The position numbers were made by a program, and so were the translations under genes. Positions 34,862-44,442 of a DNA stretch of 64,000 nucleotides are shown here, one piece after another (position 1 is the first letter of the stretch; each line of letters starts with the position of its first letter). This DNA comes from DATLXH01 sp035576005. Lineage in GTDB: Bacteria > Acidobacteriota > Thermoanaerobaculia > Gp7-AA8. The stretch is from NCBI GenBank assembly GCA_035576005.1, contig DATLXH010000191.1:1-64000 (forward strand), read 5' to 3'. The notes beneath the pieces are model-generated. The model was not told the DNA's origin. It did not search any database and saw only the letters and a program-made list of their open reading frames with translations.

Positions 34862-35160
34862 GTGTGAGAAATGCGGGCTGGCCCATACGCTAGTGAGGAG
34901 CGCTTCACGCAGAACACAAATGGCGCTCGATCCGAACGTCCAGGGGCGCCGCCCCGGCCGGGGCATCCCCAAGAGAGCAGGATGATCTCGTCTGAATCAG
35001 GACACGGGTAGAAGTCTCGCGACTCATGTGCCGCTTACGGCCATGGCATCAGCGCAGCGCTTCACATTCATCTCTAGAAGCTCAGGCTTCGAATCTCTCA
35101 CAGCCCCTCTCCCGGTCGCGCGACGCGACCACCCTCTCCCCGCCGGGGAGAGGGAAGCGC
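34862..35160. repeat. intergenic repeats: short ATGCGGGCT unit and partial MITE-like element
   Basis: The 430-base gap 34773-35202 holds no gene. It contains a TGTGAGAAATGCGGGCTGG unit at 34862-34880 and the right half of the MITE-like element at about 35098-35160 (CGACGCGACCACCCTCTCC then a GGGGAGAGGG hairpin). The partial element ends about 40 bases before the MBL-fold gene. Confidence 0.6.
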
Positions 35161-35202
35161 GGCTTCGCGATCTGTGCATAGATTCAGCAAAGACTCGCCG
35201 AA

Positions 35203-36237
35203 ATGAAGAGGACTTATCGATGGCTGGGTGTGGCCGCAATCGGCGGCATCGCGGGTTTTCTCACTGAGCGGCTCGTGGCCTCCCCGAAATACACCGGCCC
35301 TGTTACCGATCACTTCGACGGACGCCGGTTCCACAATCAGGACCCTGCCCCTCACGGCGAGGGCTCGTTTCTCAAGTGGATTCTTAATCGCGATCGAGGC
35401 CCGTGGAAACCATGGACCGAGGCTCACTACGGGCCACCGCCGGCTGAGCGCGTGGATAATGGGCGCCTTCGTGTGACCTTCGTGAACCACGCAACCACGC
35501 TCATCCAGATGGATGGCGTCAACATCCTGACCGATCCAGTCTGGTCGAAGCGCGTCTCGCCGCTTTCATTCGCCGGGCCGAAGCGCCATCGACCGCCCGG
35601 CATTCGATTCGAGGATCTTCCGAAGGTCGACGCCATTGTCATCAGTCACAACCACTACGACCATCTCGACCTGGCAACGTTGCGAAGAATCGCGAAACGG
35701 GATCAGCCTCGCATCTTCGTTCCACTGGGCGACCGAGAGCTTCTCAGTCGCCATGGTGTGAAGGGAGCTGTGGAGCTGGACTGGTGGAACGACTCCCCTA
35801 TCGGGTCCGTGCGGATCACGCTGGTGCCTTCTCAGCACTTCTCGGCCCGAGGATTCTCGGATCGAGACGCCACTCTCTGGGGCGGATATGTCATCAGCGG
35901 CCCATCAGGCAATGTCTACTTTGCGGGTGACACCGGGTGGGGCCGGCACTTCGAGCAGATCGGCAAACGCTTCGCGCCACTCAGACTGGCCATGCTTCCC
36001 ATAGGCGCTTTCCGGCCGCGATGGTTCATGTCGCCGGTGCACATCGGACCCGATGAGGCGGTCAGGGCACACGACACGCTCGGCGCATCGACGAGCGTTG
36101 CCATCCATTTCGGCACATTCGCTCTCGGAGACGACGGCGAGACTGAGCCTGTTGATGAGCTGCGGAAAGAACTTAGTGACGGGAAAGAACGCCGCTTCTG
36201 GGTCCTGGGATTCGGAGAGGGACGCGACGTACCGTGA
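35203..36237 (+). CDS. MBL-fold metallo-hydrolase, NAPE-PLD/UlaG-like
   Basis: A 344-residue metallo-beta-lactamase-fold protein. An N-terminal membrane anchor or signal (residues 5-25) precedes the metal-binding motif HNHYDHLD (about residues 149-156). Other ligand segments are VPSQHFSARGFSD, YFAGDTGWG and AIHFGTFAL. The PVWSKRVSPLSFAGPKRHRP segment resembles the N-acyl-phosphatidylethanolamine phospholipase D-like group, so a lipid phosphodiesterase role is plausible but unproven. Confidence 0.8.
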   Translation: MKRTYRWLGVAAIGGIAGFLTERLVASPKYTGPVTDHFDGRRFHNQDPAPHGEGSFLKWILNRDRGPWKPWTEAHYGPPPAERVDNGRLRVTFVNHATTLIQMDGVNILTDPVWSKRVSPLSFAGPKRHRPPGIRFEDLPKVDAIVISHNHYDHLDLATLRRIAKRDQPRIFVPLGDRELLSRHGVKGAVELDWWNDSPIGSVRITLVPSQHFSARGFSDRDATLWGGYVISGPSGNVYFAGDTGWGRHFEQIGKRFAPLRLAMLPIGAFRPRWFMSPVHIGPDEAVRAHDTLGASTSVAIHFGTFALGDDGETEPVDELRKELSDGKERRFWVLGFGEGRDVP

Positions 36238-36246
36238 CTTGCGGAA

Positions 36247-36624
36247 TCAGTGCGCTACCGTCCGCTCCGACGCTGCGGTTCCGCTACGATAGTCCGTCAG
36301 CATCCAGACCAGGAAAATCACGATTCCCATCGCCACAAAGAAGTTTCTGGAATTCACCCCGTCTGAGAAGCCACCGATCCACGGAAGAATGACGAGGAGA
36401 ATCGAAACAACGATCTCGACCATGCCGTGGATCGAGAACGGAACCGTCTTCAAAATCCCCAGAGGAAACTTTGTGATGGCAGTCAAAAGGAAATGGACTA
36501 CTGCCAGCAGATAACAGATAGTCGCTTGTTTGCCGGTGAATCCCGCTACTGTGGGAGCCAGGGCGAAGATGATGACGCTCAGATAATCGATTGCTCCGTG
36601 GGCCGTAGCTGACAGGATTTTCAT
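36247..36624 (-). CDS. small four-helix membrane protein
   Basis: A 125-residue integral membrane protein with four hydrophobic segments (about residues 10-30, 32-48, 62-84 and 92-112). N-terminal KILSATAHGAIDYLSVIIFA resembles the SPW-repeat/DUF4383-type membrane proteins. Function is unknown. ATG 36624 has GAGGA upstream and is preferred to the ATG 13 codons earlier. It converges on the MBL-fold gene. Confidence 0.65.
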   Translation of the reverse strand: MKILSATAHGAIDYLSVIIFALAPTVAGFTGKQATICYLLAVVHFLLTAITKFPLGILKTVPFSIHGMVEIVVSILLVILPWIGGFSDGVNSRNFFVAMGIVIFLVWMLTDYRSGTAASERTVAH

Positions 36625-36670
36625 TTGCAGAGTTTCCTCTTTTAGCGGACGTTTAGCCAGCATTTCTCAA

Positions 36671-36709
36671 CGACAGACACCAACACAGCCAAAAGTGTCC
36701 GTCCTACAT
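36671..36709. repeat. degenerate GACAGACA palindromic repeat
   Basis: CGACAGACAC and GTGTCCGTCCTACA arms around a changed centre, same family as 158-247. It ends about 20 bases before the guaA start. Confidence 0.6.
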
Positions 36710-36729
36710 ACCCATAACTACGAGGCTCC

Positions 36730-38271
36730 TTGACCACAAATCAGCAGACCGTTCTGGTTCTCGATTTCGGATCGCAGTACACGCAACTGATCGCCCGCAG
36801 AATTCGCGAGAACAAGATCTACTCCGAGATTCACCCCTTCAACCTTTCGATCGAAAAGATTCGCGAGCTCGCTCCCACCGCGATCATCCTCTCGGGAGGC
36901 CCTCAGTCCGTCTACTCCGAGGATGCCCCTCACTGTTCGCGCCAGATCTTCGATCTGGGAGTACCGATCCTCGGGATCTGCTACGGGATGCAGCTCACCG
37001 CGTACTACCTCGACGCGAAAGTCGAAGCTGCAACCGAGCGTGAGTACGGGAGAGCCGGAATCGAAACCAGGTCGAGCCCGCTCTTCGAAGGGACGGCCTC
37101 CAGTCAGCTCGTCTGGATGAGTCATGGCGACAAGATTCTCTCTCTGCCACCCGGTTTCGAAGTGATCGCTTCTTCATCATCTGCACCGATCGCCGCGTTT
37201 GCGAACAAAGAGACTTCTTGCTACGGAATCCAGTTTCATCCCGAGGTTACTCACACGGAATCGGGACCTCAGATCCTGAAGAATTTCCTCTTCTCCATCG
37301 CCCGCTGCGAATCGAGCTGGAACCTCGGCGACTTCCGAAAGCGTAAAGTGGCGGAGATCCGTGAGACTGTTGGCGACCGGCAGGTCATCGCAGCCGTCAG
37401 CGGCGGAGTGGACTCTTCCGTAGCCGCAGTGATGGTGGGAGAAGCGGTTGGGAATCAACTCACCACTGTGTTCGTCGACAACGGCCTCCTTCGGAAAGAC
37501 GAAGCAACACAGGTCCTTACGACCCTCAGCGATGGTCTCTCTCTGAAGGTTATCTCGGTTGACGCGCGACAACGGTTCTACGATCGTCTGGCGTCCATTA
37601 CCGATCCCGAGGTGAAGCGGAAGCGCATCGGAAACGAGTTCATCGCCATCTTCGAAGAGGAGGCCCGACGAATCGACGGCGTCGAGTTTCTGGTGCAGGG
37701 CACGCTCTACCCCGACGTCATCGAATCGGTGTCGGTCAAAGGCCCCTCAGCGATCATCAAGACGCACCACAACGTCGGCGGCCTTCCCGAGAAAATGGGG
37801 CTCAAACTGATCGAGCCTGTCCGCGAGCTGTTCAAAGACGAAGTGCGCCAGCTCGGCATCGAGCTGGGACTGGGCGGCGAGTTTGTCTGGCGACATCCAT
37901 TCCCCGGACCAGGACTGGCCGTGAGGATTCTCGGTGAGGTAACGGCCGAGAGAGTCGCCACGTTGCAGAGCGCCGATGCGATCTTCATCGAGGAGATCCG
38001 CAACGCCGGACTCTACCGCGACATCGCCCAGGCCTTCGCCGTCCTTCTTCCCGTCATGACGGTCGGCGTCATGGGCGACGAGAGAACCTACGAAAATGTT
38101 CTCGCGCTCCGTGCAGTGAGCACCACGGACTTCATGACAGCCGACTGGTTTCGCATGCCGCATGACCTCCTTGATCTCGTTTCACGGCGAATCGTGAACG
38201 AAGTTCGCGGCATCAACAGGATCGTCTACGACGTCTCGTCGAAACCGCCCAGCACGATCGAGTGGGAGTGA
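36730..38271 (+). CDS. guaA: GMP synthase (glutamine-hydrolysing)
   Basis: A 513-residue enzyme that converts XMP to GMP. The N-terminal class I glutamine amidotransferase has its Cys in GICYGMQL (about residue 86) and the His-x-Glu pair in FHPEVTHTE (about 172). The ATP-pyrophosphatase domain has the P-loop AVSGGVDSSVAA (about 221). The C-terminal dimerisation domain ends in the usual PPSTIEWE. The start is TTG, with GAGG five bases upstream. It stands alone. Confidence 0.97.
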   Translation: MTTNQQTVLVLDFGSQYTQLIARRIRENKIYSEIHPFNLSIEKIRELAPTAIILSGGPQSVYSEDAPHCSRQIFDLGVPILGICYGMQLTAYYLDAKVEAATEREYGRAGIETRSSPLFEGTASSQLVWMSHGDKILSLPPGFEVIASSSSAPIAAFANKETSCYGIQFHPEVTHTESGPQILKNFLFSIARCESSWNLGDFRKRKVAEIRETVGDRQVIAAVSGGVDSSVAAVMVGEAVGNQLTTVFVDNGLLRKDEATQVLTTLSDGLSLKVISVDARQRFYDRLASITDPEVKRKRIGNEFIAIFEEEARRIDGVEFLVQGTLYPDVIESVSVKGPSAIIKTHHNVGGLPEKMGLKLIEPVRELFKDEVRQLGIELGLGGEFVWRHPFPGPGLAVRILGEVTAERVATLQSADAIFIEEIRNAGLYRDIAQAFAVLLPVMTVGVMGDERTYENVLALRAVSTTDFMTADWFRMPHDLLDLVSRRIVNEVRGINRIVYDVSSKPPSTIEWE

Positions 38272-38385
38272 CGGGCCGCTCACCGAGCGAGGGATCTGGG
38301 TGGCGGCCTTACGCCGTGAGTCGACATTCGGAATCGTTGTTCGCGCATGAGGCCCCCGCCCAGATCCCTTCGCTCGACGCTTTTA

Positions 38386-38633
38386 ATGACATCTTGTTCA
38401 CTGACTGACGTCGTTGAGCCGCGAAGCGGCGTATCCCTCTCCCGGCGGGGAGAGGGAAGCGAGCGGAGCGAAGCAGGGAGAGGGGTGTAGAAGTCTCGCC
38501 AGTCCGTCGAAAAGGGCGAGGTCTTCGCATCTCTCGCGGCCCCTCTCCCGGTCGCTTACGCGACCACCCTCTCCCCGCCGGGGAGAGGGATTCGGCCCCT
38601 TCGGGGCGCGAGTCCACGCCGGGTGTCATCACC
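38386..38633. mobile_element. MITE-like palindromic element, copy 5
   Basis: Near-complete, same orientation as copy 3. The edges are ATGACATC (left, one change) and CGGGTGTCATCACCTC (right). Flanking sequence shared with copy 3 (CCCGCCCAGATCCCT... on the left, ACGCTGTTAA on the right) suggests a full unit of about 290 bases. It fills most of the 441-base gap between guaA and the DUF885 gene; no gene is visible there. Confidence 0.78.
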
Positions 38634-38712
38634 TCTTCACCAACCCTCCACGCTGTTAATCCGCTCGGGATGGCACGCTGCGTGCCGATCGAGGCGTTGT
38701 GGGAGAGGCGGA

Positions 38713-40515
38713 CTAACTCTTCGCTGCAGTGGGAGCCGCTTTCTCCTTAGCGACCCATTCCTTCACGCGCGACTCGAGAATCGACAGCGGCAGGGCGCCG
38801 GCTCCGAGCACGACATCATGGAACTTCCGGATGTTGAACCTTGTGCCGAGCTCTTTCGTGGCAAACGCTCGCAGCTCTTTGATTTTCAACTCGCCGATTT
38901 TGTACGCAAGAGCCTGACCGGGCCAGACAATGTACCGATCGACCTCGACTTCGATGTCGTGTTGCGTCTTGCTGGTGTTCTCCTTGAAGAAGTTGATCGC
39001 CTGATCGCGCGTCCAGCCTTTCGAATGCATTCCAGTGTCGACGACCAGACGAACGGCCCGCCACATCTCATAGGTCAGCTGGCCGAACTTTGAGTAGGGA
39101 TCCTTGAACATTCCGAGCTCGGCGCCGAGTGACTCGGCGTAGAGTCCCCATCCCTCGACGAACGCAGTGTAGCCACCGTAACGGCGGAATTTCGGAAGTT
39201 CGCCCAACTCCTGCGCGAGGGCGATTTGAAGGTGATGTCCAGGCACCGCTTCATGCAAAGTAAGGGCTTCCATCTCCCACTTCGGCCGCATTTTGAGGTC
39301 GTATGTATTCGCATAGAAATATCCTGGACGCCCGCCCTCGAGGGAGCCGGAGTTGTAGTACGCGGTGGTCTGCGTTTTCTCCGAATACGCCGGAACCGCG
39401 ATGACGCCGTAAGGAACCTGAGGGAGACGCCCGAACAGTTTGGTCAACTCGGGGTCGATGCGCTTGGAGATGTCGCGATACTCCTTGAGGAGGTCTTCTT
39501 TGTTCGTGAAAAAGAACTGCGGATCGGTCCGAAGGAACTCGAAGAAAGACTGCAGATTTCCTTCGAACTTCGTTTGCCTCCTGATCTTCTCCATCTCCCC
39601 TCGGATCCTGCTGACCTCGGAGAGGCCGAGGTTGTGAATCTGATCGGGGGTGAGATCGGTGGTCGTGTAAGTCTTGACGCGATGGGCGTACCAGGCCGCA
39701 CCATCAGGCAACGCGGAAAGACCGATGCTCTTGCGGGCCTTCGGAACATAATCATCGACGGTGAACTTGTGAAACCTCCGATAGGCGGGGATCACCTTTT
39801 CCTCGAGCACTTTCTTCGCGCGAGTGCGGAGCCGCTCCTGATCAGCCGCTGTCATGGCGGCCGGCATCTCCTTGAAGACATCCTCGTAGATCGCACTTCG
39901 CGTCGGATCCTCGAAGACCTGATTGGAAATCAGAGCTCCGACGTTCGCGAGCGTGACGCTCGGAGGCGTGATCCCCTTCCCCTCACCCTTCCGCAGCCGC
40001 GCTATGTGCGCGTCAACGGCCGACGGAACCATCTCGAGCCGGGCTATGTAATCTTCAAAGTCCTTGACCGTGTTCTTCGGAATCTGACTGGTCAACTCGG
40101 CCATGTCTGAGTAAACGCCACCCATTTGATTGAGCGGCGTGAGCTCGGACGGAAAGCGCTGGCCTTCGATTTCCTCAGCGAGATCGCGTCGCAGCAGATC
40201 GTAGTTCAGTTGATTTGCAGCCGAGAGCTTCTCGCGGCGGATCGCCTTGAGCGTCTTCTCCTGATCGCGACTCCGCTTCCTGCGACGCTCGATCGCCTCG
40301 AACGTCTCCTCTGCGACTTTGTCGTTGTAGCGGAAGTCGCCGATTGCAGTCGCGAAGGTCGGGTACTCCTTCATCGTCCACTCCCAATCAGCGTCGAGCA
40401 GGTCGTTGAATTTCTTGTCTTCGGTAGACATGGTCACCTTCGGGTCGTGAGCATTCGCCGGGACACCGAGGCCAAGTGCGAGGAGCAAAATGAGAATGTG
40501 ACGAATCGATAACAT
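38713..40515 (-). CDS. DUF885-family secreted peptidase-like protein
   Basis: A 600-residue exported protein with a signal peptide (ILILLLALGLGVPANA, cleaved near residue 22). It belongs to the DUF885 family, which resembles zinc carboxypeptidases. The family's metal-site helix with HE-x-x-P-G-H-H is present as LTLHEAVPGHHLQIALAQE (about residues 408-426), and FVEGWGLYAESLG lies downstream. Substrate is unknown; a periplasmic peptidase is inferred. GGAGG precedes the ATG. This family is often found in multiple copies in Acidobacteriota. Confidence 0.82.
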   Translation of the reverse strand: MLSIRHILILLLALGLGVPANAHDPKVTMSTEDKKFNDLLDADWEWTMKEYPTFATAIGDFRYNDKVAEETFEAIERRRKRSRDQEKTLKAIRREKLSAANQLNYDLLRRDLAEEIEGQRFPSELTPLNQMGGVYSDMAELTSQIPKNTVKDFEDYIARLEMVPSAVDAHIARLRKGEGKGITPPSVTLANVGALISNQVFEDPTRSAIYEDVFKEMPAAMTAADQERLRTRAKKVLEEKVIPAYRRFHKFTVDDYVPKARKSIGLSALPDGAAWYAHRVKTYTTTDLTPDQIHNLGLSEVSRIRGEMEKIRRQTKFEGNLQSFFEFLRTDPQFFFTNKEDLLKEYRDISKRIDPELTKLFGRLPQVPYGVIAVPAYSEKTQTTAYYNSGSLEGGRPGYFYANTYDLKMRPKWEMEALTLHEAVPGHHLQIALAQELGELPKFRRYGGYTAFVEGWGLYAESLGAELGMFKDPYSKFGQLTYEMWRAVRLVVDTGMHSKGWTRDQAINFFKENTSKTQHDIEVEVDRYIVWPGQALAYKIGELKIKELRAFATKELGTRFNIRKFHDVVLGAGALPLSILESRVKEWVAKEKAAPTAAKS

Positions 40516-40563
40516 GAGAATCCTCCGGTGGGCAAGTGAGACGGCATTTCGGCAGGTTTGAGT

Positions 40564-41181
40564 CTATCCGACGGGCATACTCGGGACTTTGGAAAGGACG
40601 ACCAGTCCTCGGGGGCTTATCTCGTAGCCCACCTCAAAGCTCTGCGTCAGCCCAAGTTTCTTCAGTTTCACGATGTCGGCTTTGAAGTCGGCCTTGTCCC
40701 GCTCGACCATCGCCGCAAGCTTCGAGGCCGCCACCCGAGGATACTGTTTGATGAGCTCGAGGTAACGACCAGTCCATGGGCCGACCTTGCTGCGCGAATC
40801 GTATCCCGTGAGTTTGGTGCGGACCCCTTCGAGCTCTTCGTTGCTGATCTCGCTATCAAGAGCTATCGAGACCCGGTCACCGTCTCCACCGTAATGCAAC
40901 TCGACGCGGAACACCTCAGTCGATTCGTCCATAGGTTCGTCGGAAGCTCCCGCCATATACGCAAGCAGCTCATCGCGGGAATCGAGTCCAGCCTGCAACG
41001 CATCTGACTCGGAAATGGCCGAAACCGGAACCCGACTCAGTGCCGTCACGTCGAGAACTCCGATCGGATGGCAACGATAACGACCACCGGGCTTGACCCT
41101 CGCCTTCGGCCACCGACGAAAGGTGAGCGTCACGGAACCGTTAATGAGGCCTTCATGAAACCGCTTCTGGAAGAGGAGCAT
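40564..41181 (-). CDS. hypothetical protein with ASCH-like N-terminus
   Basis: A 205-residue protein. Its first ~60 residues (FQKRFHEGLINGSVTLTFRR, then KARVKPGGRYRC) look like an ASCH/PUA-type RNA-binding fold. The C-terminal half (about 120-205) is helical and charged, and could be a winged-helix (AASKLAAMVERDKADFKADI). It is leftward and 48 bases upstream of the DUF885 gene, so an operon is possible. The role is not known. Confidence 0.55.
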   Translation of the reverse strand: MLLFQKRFHEGLINGSVTLTFRRWPKARVKPGGRYRCHPIGVLDVTALSRVPVSAISESDALQAGLDSRDELLAYMAGASDEPMDESTEVFRVELHYGGDGDRVSIALDSEISNEELEGVRTKLTGYDSRSKVGPWTGRYLELIKQYPRVAASKLAAMVERDKADFKADIVKLKKLGLTQSFEVGYEISPRGLVVLSKVPSMPVG

Positions 41182-41348
41182 CGGTCTGTTCAGACTACCG
41201 CACTCGAGTCACACACGGTTGCCCGCACGCAGTGAAATGGCGACAGGTGACCATGTCATCCCGAAAGTATGCATGGCAAAGTGCCACGACTAAGAAAGAC
41301 CCGAGTTTCATCCCGAGCGAGAAAATAGCGTAAGGACGCTGGTGAAGA

Positions 41349-41596
41349 GGTGATTACACTCGGCGGGACTCGCGCCCCGGTAGGAGCGAATCCCTCTCCC
41401 CGGCGGGGAGAGGATGGTCGCGTAAGCGACCGGGAGAGGGGCCGCGAGAGATACGAAGACCGCGCTCTTTTCGAAGGACTGGCGAGACTTTAACGCCCCT
41501 CTCCCTGCTTCGCTTCGCTCGCTTCCCTCTCCCCGCCGGGGAGAGGGATACGCCGCTTCGCGGCTCAACGACGTCAGACAGTGAACCGGTGTCATC
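41349..41596. mobile_element. MITE-like palindromic element, copy 6
   Basis: Near-complete, same orientation as copy 1. The left edge is AGGTGATTACACTCGG and the right edge AACCGGTGTCATC, so both inverted ends are recognisable. The last bases run up to the P1 peptidase stop codon. It accounts for most of the 413-base gap 41182-41594. Confidence 0.78.
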
Positions 41597-42725
41597 AGAA
41601 GGATCGGCCGTGCCGCTTCAGGATTTCTCTCGTCTGTTCGAGCGGAAGCGCTTTGATGGTGGTTCCGTTTCCTGTCGTTGTCGTCGCGCGAAGCAGCGAG
41701 TTGTAAATGGCTTCTTCGGTTGCTTCCACCGTCGCCAGGAACAGCGGAGACATGGCGTCGTTCGGCAGCAGCTGAACATTGCGCAACAATTTCTCCCCAT
41801 GGCGAATGCGCAGTCCTGCGGCAGTCGAGAAGGCGATCGCGTAATCGCCGCTGCCGTTCGTTCCAGCTGCTCCGGTTCGCGCCAGTCCCATCATCGCGCG
41901 TGCGCCCATGCGCTCGAGGTTCCGCGCGTCGACCGGTGCGTCGGTGGCGACCACGATCATGATGGAACCGTCCGCTTTTGAGCTCGGCAGCTCACTTTTC
42001 AGGTAATGCTGCCCGAGCTTGATCCCGACGGGCGCGCCACAGATTGTCAGGATGCCGCCGTAGTTGGATTGCACGAGAACACCGACTGTGTAGCCGCCGA
42101 GGTTCGGCGGAAGCTTGCGCGAGGAGGTACCGATTCCTCCTTTGAAGCCGAACGCGACCGTTCCCGTCCCGGCTCCGACGGCCCCCTCAGCGACTTCTGC
42201 TGCTGAAGCAGTCTTGATCGCGTTCATCACGTCGGCAGCGGAGACCGGGCGCGCGCGGATGTCGCTGAGCGTGCCGTCGTTCGTTTCACCGACGACGGTG
42301 TTGATCGAGCGGACGTTCTCGTTTCCAGGTTGTGCCAGCATGTAGTCGAGAAGAGCATCGGACACACGAGCGACATTGAGAGTGGACGTGAGCAGGATGG
42401 GTGACTCCAGCTCGCCAAGCTCTTCGACCTGCGTCGAGCCCGTGAGTTTTCCGAATCCGTTCCCGACGAAGATCGCGGCAGGAACTTTCTCCTGAAAGAG
42501 ATTGCCGCCATGGGGAAGGATTGCGGTGACGCCGGTCCTGATGTTTTCGCCACGATTGACTGTGGTGTGGCCGACGCGGACACCTTCGACGTCGGTGATG
42601 GCATTACGCGCACCCGGCTGCAGAATTCCGCAGCTCACGCCGAGCTCGCGAAGGCGGGGTCTCGTTTCAGCGGCTGCGGTGATGGTGAATGCCAGTGTGA
42701 GTACGGCGACGGTGGCGATTCTCAT
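41595..42725 (-). CDS. P1-family peptidase (DmpA/L-aminopeptidase-D-esterase-like)
   Basis: A 376-residue, probably exported protein (signal-like MRIATVAVLTLAFTITAAAE). It belongs to the self-processing P1 family, Ntn-type hydrolases such as DmpA and BapA that release N-terminal or beta-amino acids. N-terminal landmarks are RLRELGVSCGILQPGARNAI and TDVEGVRVGHTTV. The Gly-Ser expected for autocatalytic cleavage is in DGSIMIVVATDAP (about residues 251-263), where the Ser would become the nucleophile. The frame is open 32 codons upstream, but the signal sequence supports this ATG. Confidence 0.85.
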   Translation of the reverse strand: MRIATVAVLTLAFTITAAAETRPRLRELGVSCGILQPGARNAITDVEGVRVGHTTVNRGENIRTGVTAILPHGGNLFQEKVPAAIFVGNGFGKLTGSTQVEELGELESPILLTSTLNVARVSDALLDYMLAQPGNENVRSINTVVGETNDGTLSDIRARPVSAADVMNAIKTASAAEVAEGAVGAGTGTVAFGFKGGIGTSSRKLPPNLGGYTVGVLVQSNYGGILTICGAPVGIKLGQHYLKSELPSSKADGSIMIVVATDAPVDARNLERMGARAMMGLARTGAAGTNGSGDYAIAFSTAAGLRIRHGEKLLRNVQLLPNDAMSPLFLATVEATEEAIYNSLLRATTTTGNGTTIKALPLEQTREILKRHGRSF

Positions 42726-42944
42726 GGCCCGATTGTAGGTGGGATGCGAGGAACATAAGTGTGGCTGAATCTTCAAGCTCTTGCAGAGATCCTGTCTGCG
42801 GCCCGGGAGATAGATAAGCATCGGGGAAGTCTTTACAGATTCGCTTCGTTCTTATGTGCGCAGTCCCAAAGTAATTGACAGGTGGCGAAGTCGTCGCTAA
42901 GCTCTGCTTGTTAATCCCCCCCGTCGCCTCTGGTGGCGGGCTGA

Positions 42945-42974
42945 GAAGCCGCCGAAAGGCGGCTTCCGCTTTTT
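42945..42974 (+). terminator. terminator-like hairpin abutting the NYN gene start
   Basis: GAAGCCGCC-GAAA-GGCGGCTTC followed by CGCTTTTT, ending on the base before the GTG start of the NYN gene. Structurally a good intrinsic terminator, yet it lies upstream of the gene on the same strand. It may have come from a previous gene's end, or may regulate initiation by folding over the start site. Confidence 0.6.
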
Positions 42975-43607
42975 GTGCGTACGAACGTATACATCGACGG
43001 CTTCAACCTCTATTTCGGCTCCCTCAAGGACACGCCGCATAAGTGGCTGAACCTATGGAAGTTCTGCGTCCGGATGCTTCCCAACAACGAAATCCAGACG
43101 GTCAAGTACTTCAGTGCGATGGTCAGTGAGCGCGGGACGGACCCGGGTCAGGTGGTTCGTCAGGATGTCTACATTCGCGCCCTGAGAACACTGCCGAACG
43201 TCGAGATAATCATGGGGTCATTCCTGACTACGGAGCGAATGCGACCGCTTGCCAGTCCGCCAGCCACGGGTTCCAGGTTTGTGAAAATCCTCAACACCGA
43301 GGAGAAGGGGTCGGACGCGAATTTGGCCGCGCACCTTGTCGCTGATGGCTACGAGAACAAATACGACGTGGCGGTATTGGTGACCAACGACTCTGACCAG
43401 GTCGGTCCGATCACCCTGGTTCGAACACGGCTCAGGAAAGAGGTGGGATTTGTGAATCCGCACCCGACTGCGTCCTCTGCGCTGCGCCGAGCGACGAGTT
43501 TCGTGAAGCATGTTCGCAATCATCCTGGACTCCTGGCCGACTGTCAGCTCTCAGCCGAAGTTGTAGACGCGCGCGGCAGATTGATCAGGAAACCGAGTGA
43601 ATGGTAG
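42975..43607 (+). CDS. NYN-domain putative ribonuclease
   Basis: A 210-residue PIN-like NYN (LabA/DUF88) protein. The first catalytic Asp lies in VYIDGFNLYF (residues 5-14), the second acidic cluster in EKGSDANLAAHLVADGY (about 112-128) and the third in LVTNDSDQVGP (about 137-147). That set is what a metal-dependent RNase of this family needs. Start is GTG, with no ribosome-binding site because a hairpin occupies its position. The gene opens the accessory region. It resembles widespread stand-alone NYN genes of unknown target. Confidence 0.8.
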   Translation: MRTNVYIDGFNLYFGSLKDTPHKWLNLWKFCVRMLPNNEIQTVKYFSAMVSERGTDPGQVVRQDVYIRALRTLPNVEIIMGSFLTTERMRPLASPPATGSRFVKILNTEEKGSDANLAAHLVADGYENKYDVAVLVTNDSDQVGPITLVRTRLRKEVGFVNPHPTASSALRRATSFVKHVRNHPGLLADCQLSAEVVDARGRLIRKPSEW

Positions 43608-43834
43608 CGAGCAAGAGTTCTTAAAATATTGATGCGCGGGAACTTGCGCCATGGTTCAAGAGAGGTGTGCTGACGCGCAGGACGGATCGCGTCAGCCATC
43701 TCCACGCCTGACATGTTGCCACTAGCCCGAACACCCGGACTCCGTCCGGAATCGCGATACACACCAACCGGTTCCGCGAAGGCAGGCGAGATCAAGCTGA
43801 TGATCGACTCAGCTGAGTCCCTCCTTAAGGTCCT

Positions 43835-44206
43835 ATGAACGAACTAGCCGATAACGTCGCCGAAGTCGAGAAGAGGGTCGCGCGAGACAAAGGATCATTC
43901 AACCTGTTCGCGCTCTTCGAGCGCGAGGACGTCTCGAACAGGTACGACCTTGTCTTCGCCGCGCCATGGGCTTCGGACAAGGGCGAAGTTCTGCGATACT
44001 TCGTTGTCGAGTTGAAACAGCACGTGCCGCCTGAACAACTTGTCTCACTTTCCAGGGTGGTTGTTCTCGATCCTTCGGATGAGGCTGTGCGCGCTATCAA
44101 TAGCGCCTTCCACGTCGAGCACGGGAGGATGGAAGTCACGAACAGTAACGTCTTCGGCCTCCCAATTAAGCACGGTCTCATCTTCACGTCCCAACGCGCC
44201 GCCTAA
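43835..44206 (+). CDS. hypothetical protein, cassette-type gene
   Basis: A 123-residue protein I cannot assign to a function. It is acidic at the start (NELADNVAEVEKRVARDKGS) and then alpha/beta (LFALFEREDVSNRYDLVFAA). AAGG lies before the ATG. Its TAA stop is part of the GCCTAAC left core of the attC-like site at 44201-44304, which is how genes sit in integron cassettes. The 227 bases between the NYN gene and this one contain no recognisable attC. Confidence 0.6.
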   Translation: MNELADNVAEVEKRVARDKGSFNLFALFEREDVSNRYDLVFAAPWASDKGEVLRYFVVELKQHVPPEQLVSLSRVVVLDPSDEAVRAINSAFHVEHGRMEVTNSNVFGLPIKHGLIFTSQRAA

Positions 44207-44304
44207 CTACTTGCGCTTGCAGCCGACACGGCCCGCTTTGTCTTCGGTCCAAGTACCCTGCCATCTCGCGTGCGCCGCGCGGCTGAAGGGCCGATGCGTT
44301 AGCC
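44201..44304 (+). other. attC-like recombination site 1 (integron cassette)
   Basis: The left core GCCTAAC (44201-44207) contains the stop codon of the preceding gene. The right core GTTAGCC (44298-44304) is its near-complement. Inside, CAGCCG (44220-44225) pairs with CGGCTG (44280-44285), and each arm is exactly 12 bases from its core. Length (104) and imperfect-palindrome layout match attC sites. Confidence 0.6.
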
Positions 44305-44442
44305 CGCTCTGAAAATAAACGCAGAATTCAGACAAGCCGGGGATTCATTAGAGCCGAAGCTTCCGCAGCCTCTCCATTCGGAACCGCGAAAATACGCAGA
44401 TCTACCCCGCAAACTCCCAGAACGGGTCATCTACCGAAGGTC

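Noticed and set aside
38711..38728. CTAACTCTTCGCTGCA, identical to the start of attC-like site 2
   Set aside because: It is coding sequence at the end of the DUF885 gene, has no paired right core nearby, and a 16-base match by chance is plausible in this length.
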